NCBI GenBank assembly: GCA_963966275.1 | Contig: CAWZYQ010000035.1 | Location: forward strand, 1-29,865 | Length of the DNA: 29,865 nucleotides | Origin: UBA10427 sp003500135 | GTDB taxonomy: Bacteria; Bacteroidota; Bacteroidia; Cytophagales; Cyclobacteriaceae | Direction of reading: 5' to 3' | In this document: positions 7,801 through 15,412 of the stretch, piece by piece | Numbering within the stretch: the first letter of the stretch is position 1 | Layout: every line of letters starts with the position of its first letter | Notes under the pieces: generated by a model | What the model saw: the letters and a program-made list of their open reading frames with translations, nothing else | Told to the model about the DNA's origin: nothing | Databases searched by the model: none | Position numbers and translations under genes: made by a program

Positions 7801-8855
7801 GCCGTAGCTTTCTCTTTATTTTTGTTGGCCAATTGGCCGCATGCAGCATCGATATCTTTTCCACGACTCCGCCGCACGTTCACTATCACCCCCTTTTGTT
7901 CTAAAAACTGCGCAAAAGCATCCAGTTTGTCTTCCTCTGTATTTTCAAAACTCGCCTCAGATATAGGATTGTACTCTATAATATTAATTTTCGTCGGTAC
8001 CTTCTTGGCAAAATCATACAATTCCGCAGCATCTTCTATTGAATCATTAAAGTTTTTGAAAACGATATATTCCAACGTGATCCTGTTGCGTGTTTTTTTG
8101 TAAAAATATTGCAAAGCTTCAACCAATACGTCAAGGTTGTTGGTTTCGTTGATGGGCATGATCTGGTTGCGCTTTTTATCATTAGCTGCGTGCAACGATA
8201 AAGCCAGATTGAATTTAACTTCATCATCCGCCAGTTTTTTTATCATTTTTGCCACACCGGCCGTAGAAACCGTTATACGCTTTGGGGACATGCCCAGTCC
8301 TTTGGGAGAAGTGATTTTGTCAATGGCGCTCAATACATTGGCATAATTGAGCAGGGGCTCACCCATTCCCATAAATACGATGTTACTTAAAGGTTGCTCG
8401 TAATTATCCGCTGCCTGTTGGCTAATGGTTACCACCTGGTCATAAATTTCGCCTGGCTCAAGGTTTCGCTTGCGGTCCATATAACCTGTAGCACAAAACT
8501 TGCAACTTAAAGAGCAACCTACCTGCGAAGAAACACATGCCGTCATTCTGGAGTCTGCCGGAATCAAAACCCCTTCGATCAGGTGATCGTCATGCAGACG
8601 AAAAGCCGATTTAATGGTAGCATCACTACTAACCTGAGCGTTGTCGACCGCAATAGGCAAAATTACGAAAGTCTCATTCAGCCATTTTCGCGTTTCTTTC
8701 GAAAGGTTGGTCATTTCATCAAAGCTGCGGGCAGATTTATTCCATAACCAATCATAGACCTGTCGCGCCCTAAAAGCCTTATCGCCTTTTTCAAGAAAAA
8801 TATTCTTTAATTCCTCTTCACTTAGCTTCCGTATGTCCTTTTTTTGAGTAGCCAT
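7797..8855 (-). CDS. rlmN: RlmN, dual-specificity 23S rRNA/tRNA adenine-C2 methyltransferase
   Basis: This radical-SAM enzyme methylates C2 of A2503 in 23S rRNA and A37 of certain tRNAs. The 352 residues carry the cluster motif CSLSCKFC (C114, C118, C121) and the C-terminal catalytic cysteine C339 in DAACGQLA, which forms the transient methyl-cysteine. GEPLLNYANVL and VSTAGVAKMI are also family-typical. I chose the ATG at 8855 (MATQKK) because it starts at the family's N-terminus and lies just after a promoter element. The frame is open to 8972, but that extension runs into the neighbouring gene and has no similarity to RlmN. Its stop at 7797-7799 overlaps the stop of the convergent GIN gene. 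Confidence 0.95.
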   Translation of the reverse strand: MATQKKDIRKLSEEELKNIFLEKGDKAFRARQVYDWLWNKSARSFDEMTNLSKETRKWLNETFVILPIAVDNAQVSSDATIKSAFRLHDDHLIEGVLIPADSRMTACVSSQVGCSLSCKFCATGYMDRKRNLEPGEIYDQVVTISQQAADNYEQPLSNIVFMGMGEPLLNYANVLSAIDKITSPKGLGMSPKRITVSTAGVAKMIKKLADDEVKFNLALSLHAANDKKRNQIMPINETNNLDVLVEALQYFYKKTRNRITLEYIVFKNFNDSIEDAAELYDFAKKVPTKINIIEYNPISEASFENTEEDKLDAFAQFLEQKGVIVNVRRSRGKDIDAACGQLANKNKEKATA

Positions 8856-8859
8856 GGTG

Positions 8860-8867
8860 CAAAGATA
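8860..8867 (-). promoter_or_regulatory. -7 promoter element of rlmN, suggesting a leaderless mRNA
   Basis: The minus strand reads TATCTTTG, a full match to TAnnTTTG, ending 4 bases before the rlmN ATG at 8855. The predicted transcription start falls on or within a base or two of the A of the ATG. No convincing -33 TTG is visible at the usual spacing. Confidence 0.5.
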
Positions 8868-8904
8868 CGGATTAGAGGCGATAAAGATATTGATTTCGAT
8901 GTAT

Positions 8905-9960
8905 TTAAGGTTTGGCGGTATAGACCACCTCAATTGGGTAATGATCCGACTCGGACATATCCCTCCGAACATGATACTCCTCAGCCTTTAATGAGTCGCT
9001 GAAAAACTGGTTGTCAATGCGTAAAAAGAAAAGCTTGCCGCTGTAGGTAAAGCCAAAACCCTTTCCTGCGGCTTCAAATGAATTGCCCAGATGCCTTCGG
9101 AGCACATAATAAGTGTAAGAATACGGCAATTCGTTCAGGTCGCCGCACAGAATTACCGGATGTGGCGATTTTTCAATATGGTCAACTATGTGATCGGTTT
9201 GTACCGCTCTTCTTTCAAAACCCTTACGCATCCGCCAACCGGTCATTTTGTAGCTTTTCTTTAAATTTTCCGAATCAACAATGTCATTTTCATCAATATG
9301 CATGGATTGCAGGTGTAAATTGTAAACTCTTATCGTGTCTTCATTCCAAAATACATCAGCATAGATGGCATTCTGAAATTCACCCTGGGAACTATATATC
9401 ACCCCTTTTTTGATCATAGGCAACTTACTGAAAATATTCAGGCTAAAGGTGGCCCCGCTTTTATCTGTGGCCCGTATTTTCTGATGATGATGTTCCCAGC
9501 CGGCTGATTGCAGCCTTTCAATAGTGTTGAACAACTCCTTTTCATCGCTATTATAAAACTCCTGGAAACATTTAATATCTGCCTTGTGCGATACTGCCCA
9601 GTTGATCATTTCTTCCGATGACTGGTAGGTTTCATTTCTAAATTGCTCGTAGTTGTTAAAAACCCGAACATTATAGCTTAAAACCTTTAGATTGGTTGAA
9701 TCAGAATAAGCATGGCTGCTCCAGGTAAAGGTGGCTCTCAAAAAAGGCCAGCCAAGCAATAGCATTGCCAGAAAAAACAGCGCCCGCTTTTTGCGCTTCC
9801 GAATAAACCAGATCACAAAAAATAAATGGAAAACCAATAGGAAAGGAATAAGCATAGCCAGAAAACCAGATGGCCACACAGCCGATGGAGATACCAAAAC
9901 ACTGGAATATACGAGCAGCGTAGATAAAAAAGTGATCCAGACAAAAGCCCTAAAAAACAC
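8905..9960 (-). CDS. Membrane-anchored endonuclease/exonuclease/phosphatase-family protein
   Basis: The 351 residues begin with three hydrophobic segments (about 4-25, 29-52 and 59-76) separated by a basic stretch (RKRKKR). A DNase I/exonuclease III-fold domain follows from about residue 90. Its metal-site motifs are readable: LSYNVRVFN, CFQEFY (catalytic Glu), NLHLQS, GDLNELPYS and the terminal SDHYPIEV. The family includes nucleases, phosphodiesterases and lipid phosphatases; the substrate cannot be told from this sequence. With the helices at the N-terminus the catalytic domain is probably tethered to the inner membrane, on an undetermined side. The gene ends 49 bases before the rlmN start and rlmN has its own promoter element, so the two may be only loosely coupled. 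Confidence 0.85.
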   Translation of the reverse strand: MFFRAFVWITFLSTLLVYSSVLVSPSAVWPSGFLAMLIPFLLVFHLFFVIWFIRKRKKRALFFLAMLLLGWPFLRATFTWSSHAYSDSTNLKVLSYNVRVFNNYEQFRNETYQSSEEMINWAVSHKADIKCFQEFYNSDEKELFNTIERLQSAGWEHHHQKIRATDKSGATFSLNIFSKLPMIKKGVIYSSQGEFQNAIYADVFWNEDTIRVYNLHLQSMHIDENDIVDSENLKKSYKMTGWRMRKGFERRAVQTDHIVDHIEKSPHPVILCGDLNELPYSYTYYVLRRHLGNSFEAAGKGFGFTYSGKLFFLRIDNQFFSDSLKAEEYHVRRDMSESDHYPIEVVYTAKP

Positions 9961-10114
9961 GTATGGTTATTTTGTTTCCGTTAAATGAAATTACGAACAA
10001 ACTGTAGATAATCTCAAGTAAAACAGAAAATATTGATCCATTAAAATTTCTTTTTTCAATGGCAACCCATTTTTTTAAATGGATAATCAAAGGTTATGCC
10101 AATAAAATTAGGCG

Positions 10115-10144
10115 TTTCATTCGCCAACATTCCTGTTATATTTG
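10115..10144 (+). promoter_or_regulatory. Promoter of the proC-phosphatase-macro-addAB run
   Basis: TATATTTG at 10137-10144 is a full -7 match. TTTC at 10115-10118, 18 bases upstream, is a near match to the -33 TTTG. The predicted start near 10151 gives a leader of about 26 bases before the proC ATG at 10177. The in-frame ATG at 10096 lies upstream of this element and so is unlikely to be the true start. Confidence 0.6.
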
Positions 10145-10176
10145 CAGATGTACACCAATCCTCTAAAATATTTTTT

Positions 10177-10965
10177 ATGAGCGCAAAAAATATAAGCATA
10201 ATTGGCGGTGGAAATCTCGGTAGCTCCATCGCTGAAGGATTACTTAAGTCTGGCAAATACCAGGCAAAAAACATAACCGTCACCAGAAGAAGAATTGAAA
10301 AATTGCAACACCTTGCCGATAGTGGAGTAAAAATTCATTCCGACAATCGGCTTGCAGTATCGGAAGCTGACATAGTGATAGTTGCAGTAAAACCAAACAA
10401 TCTGGATAAGATACTTCAGGAAATCAAGCCCAAACTTCAAGTTCACCATGTTTTGGTTTCAGTAGTCACGGGTGTAAGCATGAACCACATGCAAACTATT
10501 GTTGGGGAAGGTATAAGCATATTCAGGGCAATGCCTAACACCGCCATTGCGATAGGTGAATCGATGACATGTATTTCCGCTCAAAATGGTAGCATGGAGC
10601 AAATGGAAGAAGTAGAACATATATTTGCACAGGTGGGAAAAACAGTTAATATTTCGGAGGAATTGATGGATGCTTCCACGGTTCTGGCGGCATGTGGCAT
10701 TGCCTATGCTTTGCGTTTCATCCGTGCCGCTTCACAAGGAGGTATTGAAATAGGCTTTGATGCTGCCACGGCTCAAACTATAGCCGCACAAACAGTAAAA
10801 GGCGCTGCCGGTTTATTGATAGAGGGAAAGCAGCACCCTGAGTACGAAATTGACAAGGTGACCACGCCAATGGGATGCACCATTGCCGGTCTCAACGAAA
10901 TGGAGCATCAGGGATTCAGCAGTTCATTGATAAAAGGAATAATAACTTCATACAATAAGATTTGA
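10177..10965 (+). CDS. proC: Pyrroline-5-carboxylate reductase
   Basis: The last step of proline synthesis: NAD(P)H reduction of pyrroline-5-carboxylate to proline in the cytosol. From the ATG at 10177 the protein has 262 residues, the normal ProC length. A Rossmann motif IIGGGNLGSSIAEG lies near the N-terminus. VAVKP and the active-site segment FRAMPNTAIAIGE follow, and the C-terminal domain ends with VTTPMGCTIAGLNEME, equivalent to the usual TSPGGTT.AGL block. A 27-codon in-frame extension exists, but it contains the promoter element and does not look like ProC. The stop TGA overlaps the TTG start of the next gene, so translation of the two is probably coupled. Confidence 0.94.
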   Translation: MSAKNISIIGGGNLGSSIAEGLLKSGKYQAKNITVTRRRIEKLQHLADSGVKIHSDNRLAVSEADIVIVAVKPNNLDKILQEIKPKLQVHHVLVSVVTGVSMNHMQTIVGEGISIFRAMPNTAIAIGESMTCISAQNGSMEQMEEVEHIFAQVGKTVNISEELMDASTVLAACGIAYALRFIRAASQGGIEIGFDAATAQTIAAQTVKGAAGLLIEGKQHPEYEIDKVTTPMGCTIAGLNEMEHQGFSSSLIKGIITSYNKI

Positions 10966-11633
10966 GTAAAAAATACGTCATAACCGATATCCATGGATGT
11001 GCCAATACTTTCAGGCACCTTGTAGAAGAAAAATTGGATTTGAATAAGGAAGATAAGCTATATCTTCTTGGTGATTACATCAACAAAGGTCCACGATCCA
11101 AAGAAGTGCTGGATTATATTATGTATCTCAGAGAGAGTAAATTTCAGGTTTACACACTTCGCGGCAACCATGACCAGTTATTGTTGGATGCACTGGATCA
11201 AAAGGCAGAAGTTGATTTTTTGTTGAGAGGCGGCCAAATAACATTAAAGAGCTTTGGCGTTGAAAACGTGGCCGATGTTCCGGAGAAATATGTGGATTTC
11301 ATTCGAGGCCTTGATTACTACCTTTTGCTCGAAAAATGGATCCTGGTACATGCCGGTTTTGATTTCCATAAAATGGACCCTTTTTCCGACAAAGAAGCGA
11401 TGCTCAACCTGCGCGGTATGGATATCGACGATGCCGTAACAAAGGGGCGAAAAATCATACATGGCCATGCACCTACTCCTGTGGAAGAAATCAAAATGCA
11501 TCTGAAAGACCCTGAGAGAAAAGAATTTACAGTAGATGCAGGTTGTGTGTACGATCATAGGCCTGGTATGTACCACATGGTTGCATTGGAACTTGAAAGC
11601 TGGACTTTATTCTCGCAACAAAACATAGAATAA
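10962..11633 (+). CDS. PPP-family metallophosphatase (serine/threonine phosphatase-like)
   Basis: The 223 residues carry the two-metal phosphatase signature: D9-x-H11 in TDIHGC, GDYINKGP (D38), RGNHD (N69, H70, D71), LVHAGFDF (H130) and IIHGHAPTP (H167, H169). The usual GDxxDRG reads GDYINKGP, with N and K in place of D and R, a conservative variant. The only workable start is the TTG at 10962, because the next ATG lies after the metal-binding motifs. TTG and the proC stop share bases (TTGA). Possible substrates include phosphoproteins or dinucleoside polyphosphates (ApaH-like); the sequence does not choose. It sits between proC and a macrodomain gene and is separated from the latter by one base. 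Confidence 0.9.
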   Translation: MSKKYVITDIHGCANTFRHLVEEKLDLNKEDKLYLLGDYINKGPRSKEVLDYIMYLRESKFQVYTLRGNHDQLLLDALDQKAEVDFLLRGGQITLKSFGVENVADVPEKYVDFIRGLDYYLLLEKWILVHAGFDFHKMDPFSDKEAMLNLRGMDIDDAVTKGRKIIHGHAPTPVEEIKMHLKDPERKEFTVDAGCVYDHRPGMYHMVALELESWTLFSQQNIE

Positions 11634-11634
11634 T

Positions 11635-12141
11635 ATGGCAATAGAAGTTACGCAGGGTGATATTACCCAAATTCCTGTTGATGCGATAGTCAACGCCGCC
11701 AATGAAGGATTAAAAGGTGGCGGAGGCGTTGATGGCGCCATTCATAGGGCTGGCGGCCCTGATATTATGAAAGAATGTCGTCAAATTGGACACTGCCCCA
11801 CCGGCGAAGCGGTAATAACAACTGCAGGCGAATTGCCGGCAAAAAAGGTGATCCACACCGTCGGACCGGTATGGAATGATGGTAATAAAAATGAGGAGGA
11901 ACTGCTCGCCAACGCCTATCGAAATAGTATGAAAGTGGCTGATGAAAACGGCCTTATGAGCATCTCTTTCCCAAATATCAGCACTGGCATTTATGGCTTT
12001 CCCAAAGAAAAAGCAGCACAAATAGCCATAGAAACAGTAAAGGGTTTCCTAAACAACCCAAGGCGGGATTTTGATGTGAAATTCGTTTGTTTTGACAATG
12101 AGAATCTTGAGATTTACCAAAAGATTTTAAACGAAAAATAA
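11635..12141 (+). CDS. Macrodomain protein, probable O-acetyl-ADP-ribose deacetylase
   Basis: A stand-alone 168-residue macrodomain of the MacroD/YmdB type, which binds ADP-ribose and typically hydrolyses O-acetyl-ADP-ribose or removes mono-ADP-ribose from acidic residues. The key motifs are GDIT (D9, adenine contact), IVNAANEGLKGGGGVDGAIH (N23 and D33, equivalent to the catalytic Asn and Asp of YmdB) and the phosphate loop ISTGIYGFP. No transmembrane segment or signal is seen, so it is cytosolic. It starts one base after the phosphatase stop and ends 22 bases before addA, so it is probably in the same transcript. The nearby phosphatase could in principle act on related nucleotides, but that is speculation. 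Confidence 0.93.
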   Translation: MAIEVTQGDITQIPVDAIVNAANEGLKGGGGVDGAIHRAGGPDIMKECRQIGHCPTGEAVITTAGELPAKKVIHTVGPVWNDGNKNEEELLANAYRNSMKVADENGLMSISFPNISTGIYGFPKEKAAQIAIETVKGFLNNPRRDFDVKFVCFDNENLEIYQKILNEK

Positions 12142-12163
12142 AACTAAACCCATTTCAAACACC

Positions 12164-15100
12164 ATGGACCTATCTAAGCTGACGGTTTTTCGCTCGTCAG
12201 CAGGATCTGGCAAAACCTTTCAGCTTGCCAAGTCCTACGTAAAACTGGCTTTGGAAAACCCCCAGGCTTTCAGGCATATTCTGGCCATCACTTTTACTAA
12301 TAAGGCCACTCGCGAAATGAAAGAGCGGATACTTCGCTTCCTCCATGATCTTTCCCAGGGTGATAACCCTACATTGCTGGCTACTTTGAGTGAAGAACTT
12401 GATAAATCCCCTGAAGCTATACAGCATGAAGCCAAAATGGTTCTAAGCAATATTCTGCACCAATACTCTCAATTTTCCATCAGCACAATCGACAGTTTTT
12501 TTCAAAAGATCATTAAGTCATTTGCCAAAGAATTAAAACTGCTGGGAACTTTCCGCATAGAATTAGACGAAAATAAAGTGCGGCAATTACTGATCGACAA
12601 CCTCATGTTGGAGCTCGGTCAGAATAAAAATCTGACCAGTTGGGTAATGCGTTTTGTGGAAAACAATATTGAAAGCGGCCGGAACTGGGACATTCGAAAA
12701 GACATAGATAACTTGTCAAAAGAAATCTTTTCCGAATCGTACAAGAAAATCCAGGCGCTTCAAGCCCCGCCTACCGATAAGGACCGGAATAATTTTCTGG
12801 GCTTTTTGGTAAAATCCATAAAATCCTTCGAAAATGATATGTCTGACCTTGCTGAACAAGGCATACAAATCATACAAAACCATGGCCTTGAACTTCATGA
12901 CTTTAGCTACAAGGATACATCTGCTCCTTCGTATTTTTTTAAAATAAAGGAAGGAGAGGAATATGAATACAAAACGAGAGTTCAGAATGCCCTGGAAAAT
13001 GAAAATGCCTGGTATTCGAAAAAATCTGAAAAAGCTACAATCATACAAAAAGCGTTACACAATGGACTCCAGGAAACTTTAGAAAAAACAGTGGAATACT
13101 ACGACCGGAATTATAAAGACTACAATTCAGCGAATATATGTCTTCAACAGTATTTCGCCTATGGTATTCTATCTGATCTGCAAAGAAAACTGGCTGAATA
13201 CCGCGAGGAAGAAGACGTGATGTTGATTTCTGATACCAATGTATTCTTAAAAGGGATCATAGCCGATAATGAGGCTCCATTTATTTACGAAAAAACAGGA
13301 TCGCGGTACCACCACTTCTTGCTCGATGAATTTCAGGACACCTCGGCATATCAATGGGAAAACCTCAAACCTCTTGTAGAAAACAGCCTTTCGGAAACCG
13401 GGCGCCAAAACCTGGCCGTGGGAGATGAAAAACAATCCATCTATCGTTGGCGTGGTGGCGACTGGGAATTACTGGCCAGCAAACTCGGTAAGGAAATAAG
13501 CGATGAGCAAATTACTTTTTTGAACCTTACCACCAATTGGCGTAGCCACAAAGGGATCATTCAATTCAACAATTCCCTTTTTGAAATATTTCCGAAAATC
13601 CTGGAAACCCTTTATCTCAAAAAAGTTGAGGAAGGGGCATTGGCCCCGGGGCTTTTTTTTGAATCCATTTATCAAAACAGCCTTCAGGATATTAGCGAGT
13701 CTATGAAGTCGGCAGATAAAGGTTATGTAGAAATAAATTTTCTTGAAAAAGGCCTTACCAAAGACGAACTGCTGGATGCTACTTATAATAAAACAATTGA
13801 ACAAATTGTTCAGCTACAGAAACAAGGAGTAGCGCCAAAAGACATCGCCATATTGGTACGCAACAACCGGGAAGGGTCACAATTGGTGAATCATTTACTT
13901 CAATATCAGCAATCACCGAAAGCCGTACCCGGCATCAACTACAATGTACTCTCCAACGACTCCTTATTGTTGAGCGCTTCCCCGGCTATTCGTTTGCTAG
14001 TCAATGCCATTCGTTGTTTACATGATAACAACGACCAGCTTGCCCTGGTGAATGTGGCTTTCGAATACCAGATGGTCAGGCATCACGGTCAACCTGATAT
14101 CAATGAAAATTTAAATGAACTTTTTAGCGAGGTTACTTATGAGAAAAAACCTCTGGAGCATGTGCCGGAAGCCATTTTAAATCTTTCTGATGACCTGCGA
14201 AGTCTGACTATCTACGAATTGGTAGAACAATTAATCAGTCTATTGGAGCTCTCAAAAAAAGACGGAGAAATCGCCTTTTTACAAAGATTGCAGGATGCTG
14301 TTCTGGAAACCTTCAGCCATGAGAAAGGTGATCTGCCGTCTTTCCTCAACTGGTGGGACGAATCGGGTCATAAGCTTTCCATACAAAGCCCTGAAAACGC
14401 CGATGCCATGCAGGTGATTACCATTCACAAATCGAAAGGACTGGAATTTTCTAATGTGATTATACCTTTTTGTTCATGGAAACTGGACCATGAACCTTCG
14501 CATGCCAATTACCTTTGGGTTGTCAGCCGTCAATCAGGATTTAGCGAAGCAGGCGCTATTCCGGTAAAATATTCCAGCAAACTCACCAAAACCCACTTTG
14601 CCGATTTCTATTATCAGGAGTTACAAAAAACCTATATCGACAACCTGAACCTGATGTATGTAGCGCTGACAAGAGCGAAAAAACGACTTTTTATCACGGC
14701 GCCGCAACCCAAGAACAACAAAGAAGGAGAAGTCAACATCGAAACAGTGGGTGACCTGCTCTATGAGACCATGCAAACACAAAAAGACCTGGGCAATGAA
14801 TTGTATTTGGGCTGGCAACCTGACAAACCCTGGTCATATGGTGAGTTAGTTCCGGATAAAAAACCCACTTCAATACAAACCAGTCAAACAGTAGGTATTC
14901 CTGAATATATTTCACAACAGTGGAAAAATAAAATTGCGATAAAAAGAAAGTCAACCGGCTGGCTGTTGACGGACCAGAGATCTGTCAGGTTAAATATGGG
15001 GAGCTTAATGCATGAAGCGCTAAGCAATCTTCAGCATGCTGACCAACTGGAAGCACAACTACACCAACTCAATGCCGATGGGACCATTGATAATGAGCAA

Positions 15101-15412
15101 ATGACCTGGCTTAGCGAACGCATCAGTGGCATATTAGGCCTTCCTGAGGTTGCCGAATGGTTTTCAGGGGAATGGAAGGTACTGGCAGAAAGTAGCATCA
15201 TTGTGCCGGGAGATCATGAGAGAAGACCTGACCGGGTGATGATCAAACCCAATGAAACTGTGGTTGTGGATTTTAAGAGTGAAAAAGAATTGAGTACACA
15301 TAAAAAGCAAGTGCTCAACTATAAAAAGCTTTTGGGAGAAATGGGGCATCAAAATGTTTCAGCCTATCTGCTGTATGTTGTGGCCGGTAAACTTATTAAA
15401 GTAAAGGGATGA
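12164..15412 (+). CDS. addA: AddA-type UvrD-family helicase/nuclease
   Basis: This is the motor and nuclease subunit of an AddAB (RecBCD-equivalent) complex that resects double-strand breaks for RecA loading. The 1082 residues contain the superfamily 1A motifs in order: Walker A SSAGSGKT (11-18), ITFTNKATREMK, LLDEFQDT (386-393), VGDEKQSIYRWRGGD, TTNWRS, ITIHKSKGLEF (H755) and YVALTRAKKR (Y832 onward). A RecB-like nuclease domain closes the protein, with D1023 in RPDRVM and D1036/K1038 in VVDFKSE followed by a QxxxY-type helix (QVLNYKKLL). The length is slightly under Firmicutes AddA (about 1,200). Its stop overlaps the addB start by 4 bases (ATGA), supporting stoichiometric translation. Confidence 0.92.
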   Translation: MDLSKLTVFRSSAGSGKTFQLAKSYVKLALENPQAFRHILAITFTNKATREMKERILRFLHDLSQGDNPTLLATLSEELDKSPEAIQHEAKMVLSNILHQYSQFSISTIDSFFQKIIKSFAKELKLLGTFRIELDENKVRQLLIDNLMLELGQNKNLTSWVMRFVENNIESGRNWDIRKDIDNLSKEIFSESYKKIQALQAPPTDKDRNNFLGFLVKSIKSFENDMSDLAEQGIQIIQNHGLELHDFSYKDTSAPSYFFKIKEGEEYEYKTRVQNALENENAWYSKKSEKATIIQKALHNGLQETLEKTVEYYDRNYKDYNSANICLQQYFAYGILSDLQRKLAEYREEEDVMLISDTNVFLKGIIADNEAPFIYEKTGSRYHHFLLDEFQDTSAYQWENLKPLVENSLSETGRQNLAVGDEKQSIYRWRGGDWELLASKLGKEISDEQITFLNLTTNWRSHKGIIQFNNSLFEIFPKILETLYLKKVEEGALAPGLFFESIYQNSLQDISESMKSADKGYVEINFLEKGLTKDELLDATYNKTIEQIVQLQKQGVAPKDIAILVRNNREGSQLVNHLLQYQQSPKAVPGINYNVLSNDSLLLSASPAIRLLVNAIRCLHDNNDQLALVNVAFEYQMVRHHGQPDINENLNELFSEVTYEKKPLEHVPEAILNLSDDLRSLTIYELVEQLISLLELSKKDGEIAFLQRLQDAVLETFSHEKGDLPSFLNWWDESGHKLSIQSPENADAMQVITIHKSKGLEFSNVIIPFCSWKLDHEPSHANYLWVVSRQSGFSEAGAIPVKYSSKLTKTHFADFYYQELQKTYIDNLNLMYVALTRAKKRLFITAPQPKNNKEGEVNIETVGDLLYETMQTQKDLGNELYLGWQPDKPWSYGELVPDKKPTSIQTSQTVGIPEYISQQWKNKIAIKRKSTGWLLTDQRSVRLNMGSLMHEALSNLQHADQLEAQLHQLNADGTIDNEQMTWLSERISGILGLPEVAEWFSGEWKVLAESSIIVPGDHERRPDRVMIKPNETVVVDFKSEKELSTHKKQVLNYKKLLGEMGHQNVSAYLLYVVAGKLIKVKG

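Noticed and set aside
8856..8972. N-terminal extension of rlmN by 39 codons
   Set aside because: It overlaps the end of the endonuclease-family gene, contains the promoter element, and has no similarity to RlmN; the MATQKK start at 8855 fits the family.
10096..10176. Upstream ATG for proC
   Set aside because: The 27 extra residues precede the Rossmann start by too much and span the TATATTTG promoter element.
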